From Dyella acidiphila (lineage in GTDB: Bacteria; Pseudomonadota; Gammaproteobacteria; Xanthomonadales; Rhodanobacteraceae): a DNA stretch of 64,000 bases. The notes below the pieces were generated by a model. That model searched no databases. It was given only the letters and a program-made list of their open reading frames with translations, and had not been told where the DNA came from. A program made the position numbers and the translations under genes. Below are positions 52,771-63,248 of the stretch, in pieces; the first letter of the stretch is position 1; each line of letters begins with the position of its first letter. The stretch covers positions 186,001 to 250,000 of the forward strand of contig NZ_JACZZA010000002.1 of assembly GCF_014863405.1 (NCBI RefSeq), in the 5' to 3' direction.

Positions 52771-53577
52771 TTGAACAAGGCATCATCCGGGGGCAGCCTG
52801 GTCTGCGTGGGGATCGGCATCACGCTAGGCGCGCATATCAGCCCCCTCGCCCGCAGCCATATCGAGCAGGCCGATGTGATCTTCATGGGCGTCTCCGACG
52901 GGGTCGTGGAGCTGTGGCTGAAGGGCATGAACAAGGATGCCCGCAGCCTGCAGCCGTATTACCAGGAAGGCAAATCACGGGTGGAAACCTACCAGGAGAT
53001 GGTCGCCGCCATGCTCGCCGAAGTACGCGCCGGCAAGCGGGTATGCGGGGTGTTCTACGGCCATCCGGGCGTATTCGCCTGGGCGCCGCACAAGGCGATC
53101 GAAGTGGCGCGCAGCGAAGGCTACCCGGCCCACATGGAGCCCGGCATCTCGTCCGCGGACTGCCTCTACGCCGACCTGGGCATCGACCCCGGCAGCCATG
53201 GCTGCCAGTACTTCGCCACCAGCCAGTTCATGATCTACCGGCGCCAGATCGATCCGTCCGCCTGGCTGATCCTGTGGCAGGTAGGCCTGGCGGGTGACAA
53301 CACCAACCGCCGCGTGGCCACCGGGCCGGCCTACCGGCAGGTGCTGGTAGACGTATTGGCGCGCCACTATCCCCTGAAACATGAGGTGATCCTCTACCAG
53401 GCCGCTACCTTGCCGATCCAGTCGCCGCATATCCGGCGGCTGGCCCTGGCGGCCTTGCCGGGGGCTGACATCAAGGCCCTGGATACGCTGGTCGTGCCAC
53501 CTGCCAGCGAGCTGCAGGTGGATGCCGATGTCCTCAAGCGGCTGGATGCGCTGGATCGGAACGAGGTGGATGGTTGA
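52771..53577 (+). CDS. Borosin-type alpha-N-methyltransferase (split, SonM-like)
   Basis: The 268-residue tetrapyrrole-methylase-fold protein closely resembles the split borosin methyltransferase SonM, which N-methylates the peptide backbone of a separate precursor using SAM. It begins GGSLVCVGIGITLG (SAM strand), has Arg70-x3-Tyr74 in SRVETYQEMV, equivalent to the catalytic Arg/Tyr pair of OphMA (R72/Y76), YGHPGVFAW (96-104) and MEPGISSADCLYADLGIDPG (122-141). LPIQSPHI near the end is also shared. It lacks the cobalt- or uroporphyrin-pathway context of porphyrin methylases. TTG 52771 is chosen for its ribosome site and because SonM starts at the same place; ATG 52699 is an alternative. Confidence 0.88.
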   Translation: MNKASSGGSLVCVGIGITLGAHISPLARSHIEQADVIFMGVSDGVVELWLKGMNKDARSLQPYYQEGKSRVETYQEMVAAMLAEVRAGKRVCGVFYGHPGVFAWAPHKAIEVARSEGYPAHMEPGISSADCLYADLGIDPGSHGCQYFATSQFMIYRRQIDPSAWLILWQVGLAGDNTNRRVATGPAYRQVLVDVLARHYPLKHEVILYQAATLPIQSPHIRRLALAALPGADIKALDTLVVPPASELQVDADVLKRLDALDRNEVDG

Positions 53578-53694
53578 GTCCGCCGGGTCCGCGCCGCGCG
53601 CGACTCCATGGCAGGCTATGATGGGCGGCGCCCCGCGGCTCTCGGACCTACGCGGCGAGGGCGCCAGGGGAAACGCAAATAAGCTGATGAAAAC

Positions 53695-53700
53695 AGGGGT
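53695..53700 (+). promoter_or_regulatory. Ribosome site of the borosin precursor gene
   Basis: AGGGGT lies 7 nt before ATG 53708. The site at the earlier in-frame ATG (53687) is too far from its own purine run, so 53708 is the preferred start. Confidence 0.6.
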
Positions 53701-53707
53701 TAGCTCG

Positions 53708-54037
53708 ATGTCGAGTGTGGTCGATTTTCTGGAACAAATGGGCAGCGATGCGCGCTGGCGCGATGCATCGCTGGAAGACATTGCACAGACGCTGGCCGAG
53801 CAAGGAATCGAAGCACCGATGTGCAATGCGATTCTGGCCAAAGACAGCACCGGATTGCAGGCCTTGCTGGGGCAGATCCAGTTGAACGGCGAACAGCTTC
53901 CCGGGCCGCACGAAGTGCCCGTACCGGCAGAACCCGAACCCGAGGAGGAGGAAGAGGAAGACGATGAAACTCACGACGAGCACAAGGCACCCCATGCCGG
54001 TCGCTCGCCCGTTCCTTCGTCAAGCTCTTCGCCGTAA
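53708..54037 (+). CDS. Candidate borosin precursor peptide with borosin-binding domain and acidic tail
   Basis: The 109-residue protein has two parts. Residues 1-55 resemble the borosin-binding domain of SonA: FLEQMGSDARWRD, a G-containing helix AEQGIEAPMCNAI and KDSTGLQALLG line up with the F..Q.G.DA, AHGL and D..KLK.LSG pattern. Residues 56-109 are the candidate core: QIQLNGEQLPGPHEVPVP, then EPEP, a run of Glu/Asp, a His-rich stretch and a Ser-rich end. It follows the methyltransferase gene by 130 nt and precedes a cyclase gene by 6 nt. The N-terminal domain is fairly secure; the core and the N-methylation itself are inferred. Confidence 0.75.
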   Translation: MSSVVDFLEQMGSDARWRDASLEDIAQTLAEQGIEAPMCNAILAKDSTGLQALLGQIQLNGEQLPGPHEVPVPAEPEPEEEEEEDDETHDEHKAPHAGRSPVPSSSSSP

Positions 54038-54043
54038 CGAGCC

Positions 54044-55915
54044 ATGGGCACCACCGGCATCAAGCGCCGGATTTGCTTGGCAGCAGGCACCCTGCTGCTG
54101 AGCATGGTTGCGGGCATCGCGCCCGCAGCCACCAATCAGACCGACGACACGGCGCAACTGTTTGCCCGCGCCGACACGCCGCTGAAGATGCTCGACAACA
54201 CCGCCTACGTGGGCTTGATCGCACAGCTTGAACGCAAGTCCGCCTCGCTGTCGGAGACGGACAAATGGCATTTGCGCTACCTGGAAGCCTGGCAGACCGC
54301 CTTTGTCGGGCAGAACGACAAGGCGCGCGTCTTGCTCGAAGCGATTGCCAAGCAGGCGCCCACCGATGATTTGCGCGAACGGGCGCGCGGCACGCTGATC
54401 AATATCCTGGGCCTGGGACATCGCTACGAAGAAGCGTTTGCCTACCTGGACCAAGCGCTGGACGAACTTCCCAACATCACGCGCAACAGCACCCGCCAGC
54501 TGGTGCTGGGCGAGGCCGCGCAGTTGCTCACGGAGGCCGGCCAATACGACCTGGCGATCAACTACGCCGACCAGCTCCTGCAGATACCGGACGCCAGCGG
54601 CTATAGCTGCACTGGCATGCGCATCAGGGTGGGTGCGGAATTCCACAAGGGACCGCACACCGACAAGCTGCTGTCCTTGCTCGAACATGCCGTCACCACT
54701 TGCCTGGCCAACAGCAACACCTTGTCTGCCGACACCTTGCGGCGCGACATCGCCGCGCTGAAGATCGAGCAGGACAAAAGCGACGAGGCCATCGCGCTGC
54801 TGCAAAACAGCTACAGCGGCATGATGAAACTGCAGTACCAGGACCTTGCCTCGCAATACGACGTACTGCTCGCCGAGGCCTACTGGAAACAGGGCAATCT
54901 CGCACAAGCCGAAAAATACGCAGTGGCAACGGTGGACATCGCCTCCAAGAGCGAATTCGCCGAGCCGCTCAGCAGTGCCTACCAGCTGCTCTATCAAATT
55001 GCCCGACAGAAAGGCGATCTGCGCGATGCGCTGATGTACCACGAAAAATTCATGAGCGCCGACAATGCCCACCTGGATGACGTGCGCGAGAAAGCGCTCG
55101 CCTATCAGGTGGTCAAGCAGCAGGTGGACGCGAAGAAAACCGAGCTCGACACGCTGAACAAGCAGAACCAGATCCTGCAATTGCAGCAGGCACTGGATCG
55201 TAACGCCGTGCAGACCAGCCGGCTCTACATCGTGTTGCTGCTGACCTTGCTGGCATCGATCGGCCTGTGGCTGTATCGCCTGAAGCGCTCGCAACTGCGC
55301 TTTATGCGCATGGCGCGCGAAGACGGCCTCACCGGCATCTTCAACCGCCAGCATTTTGTCGACGAAGCCGAGCAGGCGATGCGCAGCGCCGCCAAGGCTA
55401 CGCGCTGCGCCAGCCTGCTGCTGATCGACCTGGATCATTTCAAGGCGATCAATGACACGCATGGACATATCGTGGGCGACCAGGTCCTGCGGCGCACGGT
55501 GGCGGTATGCCAGCGCTACCTGCGGTCCGGCGACGTATTCGGCCGCCTCGGCGGCGAGGAGTTCGGTATTTTGCTGCCCGATTGCAGCGCCGAAACCGCG
55601 ATCGAGCGGGCCGAGCAGATCCGTCGTGCGATCTATTCGGCTTCCGCCGACGAGAGCCAGGACATTCCGATTTCGGCCAGCCTGGGCATTGCCTCCAGTG
55701 CGCATCACGGCCACGACCTGCGCGACCTGCTGGCCGCCGCCGACGAGGCGCTTTACCGTGCCAAGCGCGATGGACGCAACCGCGTGGTGATCAATATTTC
55801 CGGCTATGGCGCAACGAGTGCGCCCACGCCCAAAGGCGGCGAACGCAACATGGCCGGCCGCATATCGGATATCGCAAAGGATGGCGAACCGTTTAATTAC
55901 GCGACCGAGAAGTGA
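54044..55915 (+). CDS. TPR-GGDEF diguanylate cyclase, copy 1
   Basis: The 623-residue protein has a signal peptide (1-29), a TPR-rich periplasmic sensor (about 40-370, including AYVGLIAQLERKSASLSE and YEEAFAYLDQALDEL repeats), a coiled coil (about 370-400), a membrane segment (about 392-410, SRLYIVLLLTLLASIGLWLY) and a GGDEF domain (about 425-585). The active site is GGEEF (503-507) and the inhibition site RSGD (Arg494) is intact. Such periplasmic-TPR cyclases are common in Lysobacterales. ATG 6 nt after the precursor stop, so co-transcription with the borosin genes is likely. Confidence 0.9.
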   Translation: MGTTGIKRRICLAAGTLLLSMVAGIAPAATNQTDDTAQLFARADTPLKMLDNTAYVGLIAQLERKSASLSETDKWHLRYLEAWQTAFVGQNDKARVLLEAIAKQAPTDDLRERARGTLINILGLGHRYEEAFAYLDQALDELPNITRNSTRQLVLGEAAQLLTEAGQYDLAINYADQLLQIPDASGYSCTGMRIRVGAEFHKGPHTDKLLSLLEHAVTTCLANSNTLSADTLRRDIAALKIEQDKSDEAIALLQNSYSGMMKLQYQDLASQYDVLLAEAYWKQGNLAQAEKYAVATVDIASKSEFAEPLSSAYQLLYQIARQKGDLRDALMYHEKFMSADNAHLDDVREKALAYQVVKQQVDAKKTELDTLNKQNQILQLQQALDRNAVQTSRLYIVLLLTLLASIGLWLYRLKRSQLRFMRMAREDGLTGIFNRQHFVDEAEQAMRSAAKATRCASLLLIDLDHFKAINDTHGHIVGDQVLRRTVAVCQRYLRSGDVFGRLGGEEFGILLPDCSAETAIERAEQIRRAIYSASADESQDIPISASLGIASSAHHGHDLRDLLAAADEALYRAKRDGRNRVVINISGYGATSAPTPKGGERNMAGRISDIAKDGEPFNYATEK

Positions 55916-55968
55916 GGTCGCGCCAGGCACCGCCGGAGCGCGCCGCGCTCCGCGTCATTTGTCCAGGC

Positions 55969-57729
<1,761 letters not shown>

Positions 57730-57766
57730 ATACGAGAGCGCCGCGGTGGCGCACGTGTTGAAGCAC

Positions 57767-57791
57767 TCCCTTCCCCGTTGCCGGGGAAGGG
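57767..57791. terminator. Hairpin between convergent genes
   Basis: TCCCTTCCCCG pairs with CGGGGAAGGGA around a 3-nt loop, without a U tract. It separates the borosin-cyclase operon from the sedolisin gene. Confidence 0.5.
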
Positions 57792-57801
57792 AGCCAAGAC
57801 A

Positions 57802-59424
57802 CTACTGCTTCAGATTGGCAGCAACATTGCCCACCACCAGGCTGCCCCAGCCGGTGGTGTAGTCCCAGCCCACCGCAGCCGTTTCGCCATCGTTGTTGCC
57901 CGAGGTCACATCGTGGAAATCGCTGGCATAGTTGGACGCTGCATCCTGGTACAACAGCGGCGCGGCAAAGCCCAGATTGCCGTCGGCCTGCAGGATCAGC
58001 GCCCACGATCCCACGAACAGCGGCGAGGCCAGGCTGGTGCCGCCGATCTGCTGATTGGCCTGCCCGTCCACGATCACCAGTGACCCAGTATCCGGGCTGG
58101 CATCGAAGGCAACGTCCGGCACGCCGCGGTATTGCGAGCTGCCGTTCTGGCCTACGCCCTGCTGCCAGCTTGGAATCGACTCGATCGTACTGGGGCTGCC
58201 GCCGGTGGCGCCTTCGTTCGAGCTGAGGTTGTTCCACACCGTTTCGTTGGTCCAGGTGGTGGTGCCGCCGGTATACAGCTCGGTACCGCCCACCGCGACC
58301 ACATACGGCGAACTGGCCGGATAGCTGGGCGTGATGCCGCCGTTGCCGCATTCGTCCGCACCGGAATCGCCGGAGGATACCGAGAAGGTCTGGCCCTGCG
58401 ACTGCGCCTGCTCGAAGATCTGGTCGTCAGTGCTGGTCGGCGCGTCGCTCTCGCATTCGCCCAGCGATACATTGATCACCGGCACGGCATTGGCCGATAC
58501 CACCGCGTTGTAGTCGGTGGTGAGATCCGAATCGCTCATCGAGGTGGCGTCGTACAGCACCAGCTTGCTCACCCCGCCGGTGATGCCGACGATATCCTGC
58601 GTATCCAGGTCCCACTCGCCATCGCCGCTGGTATCGCTGCTGCCGCTGCCCACCACCTGCACATTGATGGTGGCCAGGTTATTGTTGGAAGCGAACTGCT
58701 GCAGATCGCTCTCCACGTTACTCATGCTGCCCTCGGTGATCACCCCCACCGCGATCGAAGTCGCCGGCGACAGGCTGCTGGCGCCGTAGATCGCATTGAA
58801 ATCGGTGGGGTTGTGCGCCACGGCCGAGCCGCTGGCGTTGCTGTGCACGGCATTGGGATTGATGCGGTGGGCAAAGGTATGCGCCACATGCACGGTCTGC
58901 ACGCCGAGCACCTCCAGCACCGTGCCTTGCAGCGACGCGGGGATTTTCACATCGCTGGCATTGGCGTAGGCGTCGCGGCCATCATGCGTATGCACGTGCA
59001 CGAAGCTGGTGCCGAATGCCGCCTGCGCCGTATCGGCGCGGCCATAGCCTTCGACCAGCATGCGATTGGGCGCAATGCTCACCTTGCTGAAGCCGGCCCG
59101 GGTCAGATAATCCGCCACCGCCTGCGCCTGTGCCTGCGTCGGTGCGTACTGCGCATTGAACTGCGCGGAGCTCAGCGGCTTCTGGCCGCGCTTGGCGAGA
59201 TACGACTGCAGCTGCGCCTGATTGCGCAGCTTAAGCGACACCACGATATGCATCGGCTGCGCAAACGCCAGCGGCCCGACCACGGTATCGCCCTGGCGCA
59301 ATGCCGTGGCGTGCTTGATGGCGACCATGGATGCGGTGTCGCCCTGCGATGCGGCGAACGCCGATGCGGCAGTGGCCACGCCAAGGGCAATGATCAACGA
59401 CTTGAGACGAAGATGACTCGGCAT
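57802..59424 (-). CDS. Secreted S53 sedolisin-type serine peptidase
   Basis: The 540-residue acid-acting peptidase has a signal peptide (1-25), a pro-kumamolisin activation domain (about 38-185) and an S53 catalytic domain (about 205-540). The Glu-x3-Asp pair is EWDLD (Glu270, Asp274), the oxyanion Asp is in SSGDSGA (Asp353) and the nucleophile Ser464 in GGTSLASP. The end, VTSGNNDGETAAVGWDYTTG, is the calcium-binding loop region. These enzymes are secreted as zymogens and mature by self-cleavage at low pH. ATG 59424. Confidence 0.93.
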   Translation of the reverse strand: MPSHLRLKSLIIALGVATAASAFAASQGDTASMVAIKHATALRQGDTVVGPLAFAQPMHIVVSLKLRNQAQLQSYLAKRGQKPLSSAQFNAQYAPTQAQAQAVADYLTRAGFSKVSIAPNRMLVEGYGRADTAQAAFGTSFVHVHTHDGRDAYANASDVKIPASLQGTVLEVLGVQTVHVAHTFAHRINPNAVHSNASGSAVAHNPTDFNAIYGASSLSPATSIAVGVITEGSMSNVESDLQQFASNNNLATINVQVVGSGSSDTSGDGEWDLDTQDIVGITGGVSKLVLYDATSMSDSDLTTDYNAVVSANAVPVINVSLGECESDAPTSTDDQIFEQAQSQGQTFSVSSGDSGADECGNGGITPSYPASSPYVVAVGGTELYTGGTTTWTNETVWNNLSSNEGATGGSPSTIESIPSWQQGVGQNGSSQYRGVPDVAFDASPDTGSLVIVDGQANQQIGGTSLASPLFVGSWALILQADGNLGFAAPLLYQDAASNYASDFHDVTSGNNDGETAAVGWDYTTGWGSLVVGNVAANLKQ

Positions 59425-60165
59425 TTCTTTACTCCTGAATTTGAGGCAAGCGACCCCGTTGGGGCCGCGTAAAACCCCATGACAAGACATGTCGCGCGCA
59501 CGCGACTCCGATTGGTTTGGAAAGTGCCTTGCGATTCCCCGAGCCCGGTAGGCTGCCGCTCCCCCTGCGTCCCCGACGCAGGCAACGCCGATCTTGCGCT
59601 CGAGCGACGGATGCAGATGCGCGTCGCCATGGAATCGTTCGCCGCCGACTCCCTTGGCGAACGCATCGAAATTATTGAGCGCGCAAAGTAGCGTCAAGCA
59701 TTTGCGTTCAGCGCAATGCTGCCGAAATTAGGTGCAGTTCATCAGTGTGCACGCGCGCGCGTAAAGCGGATACGCGTGTACACATCACTCACAAACATGA
59801 TCCGAGCGTGTGCTGCCGCGCGGCCGCTTTTTTCTCGACAGCTGCTTGACAGCTTGCCGCCCTTAAAGCGCCATAACAGCAAGGCAAAGTTCCGCGTGGC
59901 GTTGAGGGGATGTGAAAGACGCTGCGCGCATGCAGGCGAGATCATCGCGTGGTGACGGCCGGCAATGCCCACGCGCAAGTTTGCTGCAAGTATCATTTTC
60001 ACAAAGCTGACGCACCCGCTGCACGCCATCCCGGCATCGGTTCGCATCGCTGACACCGGTTTTCCGCCGCTGTGCCGGCGCGTGTCGCCTGGGTTACGCT
60101 TCGCCGACTCAAGCAACGCGTTGCCTGCCAACCGTGCTGTTTCCACGTCATAAGGGAGTATGTCC
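59425..60165. other. 741-nt divergent intergenic region
   Basis: No protein gene, tRNA or known riboswitch is convincing. The part nearest the sedolisin gene (59425-59690) has ordinary composition. From about 59700 to 60000 it is more AT-rich, with alternating GCGC tracts near 59750-59775 and a TTGACA near 59846. It may contain promoters for both flanking genes. Confidence 0.45.
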
Positions 60166-61356
60166 GTGCAACGACGTCAATTTCTGCGCCAGGCCAGCAC
60201 CACGCTGGCGCTGGCGTCTACCGCCGGGTTGGCCGGCTGCGCCAGGCAAGCCGTACTACCTCGCGCCCCGGCGGCAGCAGCGCCGCCGTCCGCACGGCTG
60301 GCCCCGGCAGCGCCGCAACTGGCACAGATCCGCGCCCAGGTGGATCGCATCACCGGCGTCTATGTCTGCACGCGCCCCTTCCGCGCCGCCGGTCCGCGCA
60401 TCGAGCTGGAAAAACTGGATCACAAGGCCATCGTGCACAACTACGGGCACGGCGGCAGTGGCTGGTCGCTGTCGTGGGGTTCGAGTGCACTGGCCGTGCG
60501 CATGGCGCAGGACACCGGCGTGCGCGAAGTGGGCGTGATCGGCTGCGGCGCACTCGGGCTGACCTCGGCCCTGCTGGCACAGCGTGCCGGCCTGTCGGTA
60601 CGCATCTACGCCAAGGCGCTGCCGCCGGATGTGTTCTCGATGCGTGCCACCGGCCTGTGGACGCCGGACTCGCGCATCTGCGATGCACAGCACGCCGCCG
60701 ATTTCGGCGATCGCTGGGAACAGATGGCACGCACGTCCTTTACCAAATACCAGAGCCTGCTGGGCCTGCCGGGCGAACCGGTCGAATGGATCGACGGCTA
60801 CCATGTGCTCACCGCGGCCAGTCAATTGCCAAACGTTTCCGACGAGCCCGATTACGCCGACTTCAGCGAGCGCATCAACGACCTGGGGCCGCAATCGGTC
60901 GACCTGCCCGAAGGCAGCACACCGTTTCCGGAGCCGGTGCGGCGCTTCAGCACCATGATGTTCAACATCACCAACTATGCGCGCATGCTGATGACCGATT
61001 TCCAGCTGGCCGGCGGCAAAATCGTCGTGCGCGAATTCCATCATCCGCACGAACTGATGGCGTTGCCGGAGCGCACCCTGATTAATGCCACGGGTTACGG
61101 TGCGCGCGCCCTGTTCAACGACAACTCGATCATTCCCGTGCGCGGCCAGACCGCTCGCCTGATCCCGCAGCCGGAAGTGAACTACATGCTGGTAGCGCAT
61201 AACGTCAACGTGATTCCACGCCGCGACGGTCTGCTGGTGCAGGCCTTCGGCGACAGCGGGAACTTCAACAACCCCGACCTCACGCCGGACCGCGCGTTTT
61301 CCGAAGCGGCGGTGCGCCGGGTAGCCGGGATCATGGCCAGCATGCGCAATACCTGA
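60166..61356 (+). CDS. Tat-exported FAD-dependent oxidoreductase (DAAO family)
   Basis: The 396-residue flavoprotein begins MQRRQFLRQASTTLALASTAGLAGC: a twin-arginine signal followed by a lipobox (LAGC), so it is probably a lipoprotein on the outer face of the membrane. The GTG at 60166, 8 nt after AGGGAG, fits better than ATG 60160. The dinucleotide motif is VIGCGALGLTSALLA. It resembles D-amino-acid oxidase and glycine oxidase family enzymes, with INATGYGARALFND and VRGQTARLIPQPE. Substrate unknown; D-amino acids or amines are reasonable guesses. Confidence 0.83.
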   Translation: MQRRQFLRQASTTLALASTAGLAGCARQAVLPRAPAAAAPPSARLAPAAPQLAQIRAQVDRITGVYVCTRPFRAAGPRIELEKLDHKAIVHNYGHGGSGWSLSWGSSALAVRMAQDTGVREVGVIGCGALGLTSALLAQRAGLSVRIYAKALPPDVFSMRATGLWTPDSRICDAQHAADFGDRWEQMARTSFTKYQSLLGLPGEPVEWIDGYHVLTAASQLPNVSDEPDYADFSERINDLGPQSVDLPEGSTPFPEPVRRFSTMMFNITNYARMLMTDFQLAGGKIVVREFHHPHELMALPERTLINATGYGARALFNDNSIIPVRGQTARLIPQPEVNYMLVAHNVNVIPRRDGLLVQAFGDSGNFNNPDLTPDRAFSEAAVRRVAGIMASMRNT

Positions 61357-61407
61357 GTGCGTGACGGCGTTGCCGCCCTCTGCCGGTGCAGAGGGCGGCA
61401 TGGCGCC

Positions 61408-62325
61408 TTACTTGCCCGCATCCTGCCCTTTGCTCAGGTCGATCATCGGGATCGAACCGGCGCCGACCACTTGCGGCAGACTGCCGTTCCAATGCTGCAA
61501 GCCATAGAAGTGCGCATATTCCGGATTGCCCTTCAGCGCCTCGCCGACGGTATCGATCGCCTTGGCCTGGGCCTGGGCCTGCAGCACCGTGGCCTGCGCC
61601 TCGCCGTTGGCGCGCTCGACGGCGGCGGCCGCTTCCGCACTTGCCGTCACGGTTTTCTGCTCGCCTTCGAACTTCTTCTGCGCCACCGTATTTTCGGCTT
61701 GCACGACGAGGTTCTTGGCGCGCACAGCTTCCTCGATCGATTGATCGAAGATCGGCGAGTAGTGGATGCCGACCAGCTGCACGTCGATCACGTCCACGCC
61801 GAACAGGCGGCTCAAGGCTTCGCTGATATCCTTGCGCATCTGCTGCGTGATCTGCGCGCGCTGATCGGAAATGGTCAGCGTGTTGTATTGCGCAAAGGCC
61901 GCCAGCGCGCGGTCGCGCACCACCGGCAGCACGGTAGCCTCGATATCCACCGCACCGGCGCGGCCGATGTGATACAGCAGGTTCATCACGGCGGAACTGG
62001 GAATCTGGTAGATCAGGCTGACGTCGATAGTCACCTTCTGGTTGTCATTGGTGTAGACATCCAGGCCATTGAGCGTATAGACCGAACGGCTGGTCTGCAG
62101 GCGATCCACCGACTCGAAGAACGGCACCTTGAAATGCACGCCCGTGGTCAGCGGCGCAGTGGTCATCGGCGTGCCGCCCAGCCAGCGCGTGCCGGCCTCT
62201 TCGCTGGGCGATACCACGAATACGCTGTTCACCAGCAGCAGCACGATAACGATCGCCAGCAGCAGGCCACCGACACCGAAGCGGCCGGAAAAACTGTTCG
62301 GACCTTTGGGAGGTAAATTCAACAT
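61408..62325 (-). CDS. SPFH/prohibitin family membrane protein
   Basis: The 305-residue protein has an N-terminal membrane segment (about 18-38, FGVGGLLLAIVIVLLLVNSVFVV) and an SPFH domain (about 40-215) like HflK, HflC and prohibitins, then a coiled coil (about 220-265, rich in Ala/Glu/Gln: NTVAQKKFEGEQKTVTASAE). Such proteins form ring-like scaffolds that organise membrane proteases or lipid domains. No hfl genes adjoin. ATG 62325; no partner genes. Confidence 0.87.
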   Translation of the reverse strand: MLNLPPKGPNSFSGRFGVGGLLLAIVIVLLLVNSVFVVSPSEEAGTRWLGGTPMTTAPLTTGVHFKVPFFESVDRLQTSRSVYTLNGLDVYTNDNQKVTIDVSLIYQIPSSAVMNLLYHIGRAGAVDIEATVLPVVRDRALAAFAQYNTLTISDQRAQITQQMRKDISEALSRLFGVDVIDVQLVGIHYSPIFDQSIEEAVRAKNLVVQAENTVAQKKFEGEQKTVTASAEAAAAVERANGEAQATVLQAQAQAKAIDTVGEALKGNPEYAHFYGLQHWNGSLPQVVGAGSIPMIDLSKGQDAGK

Positions 62326-62831
62326 GGACGATCTCCATTAGCTAGGCAGCAAATAAACGTGCGCAGCAGATAACGCACCGCGCTACGCGGCGGCCCGTCT
62401 GCAGACACTTTGAAGATGGAAGTCATAAGGCCGGTACGGCGCGTGCCGTCACCGGACAAACGCGTGCGTCAGCCTGCGCCGGCGGCAGCTGGAAAAACCT
62501 GGACTTCGCGCAAGGACCTAGGCATGGCGTTCTCCCCCTGGATGGGAGGCATGGTGGCGTAAAGAGTCATGGGTGGCGAGTGCCGGCGCGACGTTGGCAC
62601 GTGTGCGCGGCTTGGCTGGATGGGGGCAGTGATCAGGCGATGGGTCAGGGAATCCGACGATGGCCTTGCTGGCTATGCATTATCCGCCTTTCCCGTGCAG
62701 AAGGCGCTGCGCCCGACAATAAATTGCGGAAAATTTACGCGGCGCGGTGGCGCGCTTATAGCGCCTTTATCGGCGTCGGCTGGAACATATCGCCCCAGTC
62801 TTCGCCGCCAGAGCCTGCCATCGTGACCATC
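62326..62831. other. 506-nt divergent intergenic region
   Basis: No gene seen. The right part (about 62720-62775) is richer in A and T and probably carries the promoter of the dehydroquinase-like gene; GCTTATAGCG near 62753 is the most -10-like sequence. Confidence 0.4.
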
Positions 62832-63248
62832 ATGATCATCCAGGGCCCCCATGCCACTTCGCGCTCGCTGAGCAAGGAACTGCTGGGCCATCTCAAGCAA
62901 CTCGCCCTGTCGGCGGGACGCACGGTGGAGGTATGCACTTGCAACGGTCTGCGCGATTTCGTGGCACGCATTCGCACGGCGCGGCCGCAGACTACCGAGT
63001 TCATGCTGCTGGCGCCCGGCGAACTGGCCGGACAGGTGCAGACCCAGCCGGAATCCGGACTCGGCGCAGCGCTCGATGCGCTGGCCATGCCGTATATCGA
63101 AGTGCAGGACGACTGCGACAACACCCTGGAAGCCGCCGAGCATGCATGCCGCGGCCCGCTCGCCACCGTGGTGATCAACGGCGACACCGTCGCCAGCTAC
63201 AAGATCGCGCTGGGCATTGCCTTGAACCGTTTGAAAGTCGCCCTGTAG
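62832..63248 (+). CDS. Degenerate type II 3-dehydroquinate dehydratase-like protein
   Basis: The 138-residue protein has the flavodoxin-like fold of type II dehydroquinase (AroQ). MIIQGPHA matches the NGPNLN strand. AGRTVEVCTCNGLRDFVARI, MLLAPGELAG (in place of NPGAYTHTS), PYIEVQDD (for PVIEVHLSN) and TVVINGDTVASYKIAL line up in order. The catalytic Tyr and His of AroQ are missing, so it should not dehydrate dehydroquinate. It may bind a related ligand. ATG 62832; GTG 62823 is an alternative. The assignment rests on pattern only. Confidence 0.5.
   Translation: MIIQGPHATSRSLSKELLGHLKQLALSAGRTVEVCTCNGLRDFVARIRTARPQTTEFMLLAPGELAGQVQTQPESGLGAALDALAMPYIEVQDDCDNTLEAAEHACRGPLATVVINGDTVASYKIALGIALNRLKVAL

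Noticed and set aside
53522-53707. Longer start for the borosin precursor frame
   Set aside because: The extra 62 codons overlap the methyltransferase end and encode Met/Arg-rich sequence unlike SonA; the good ribosome site is at 53695.
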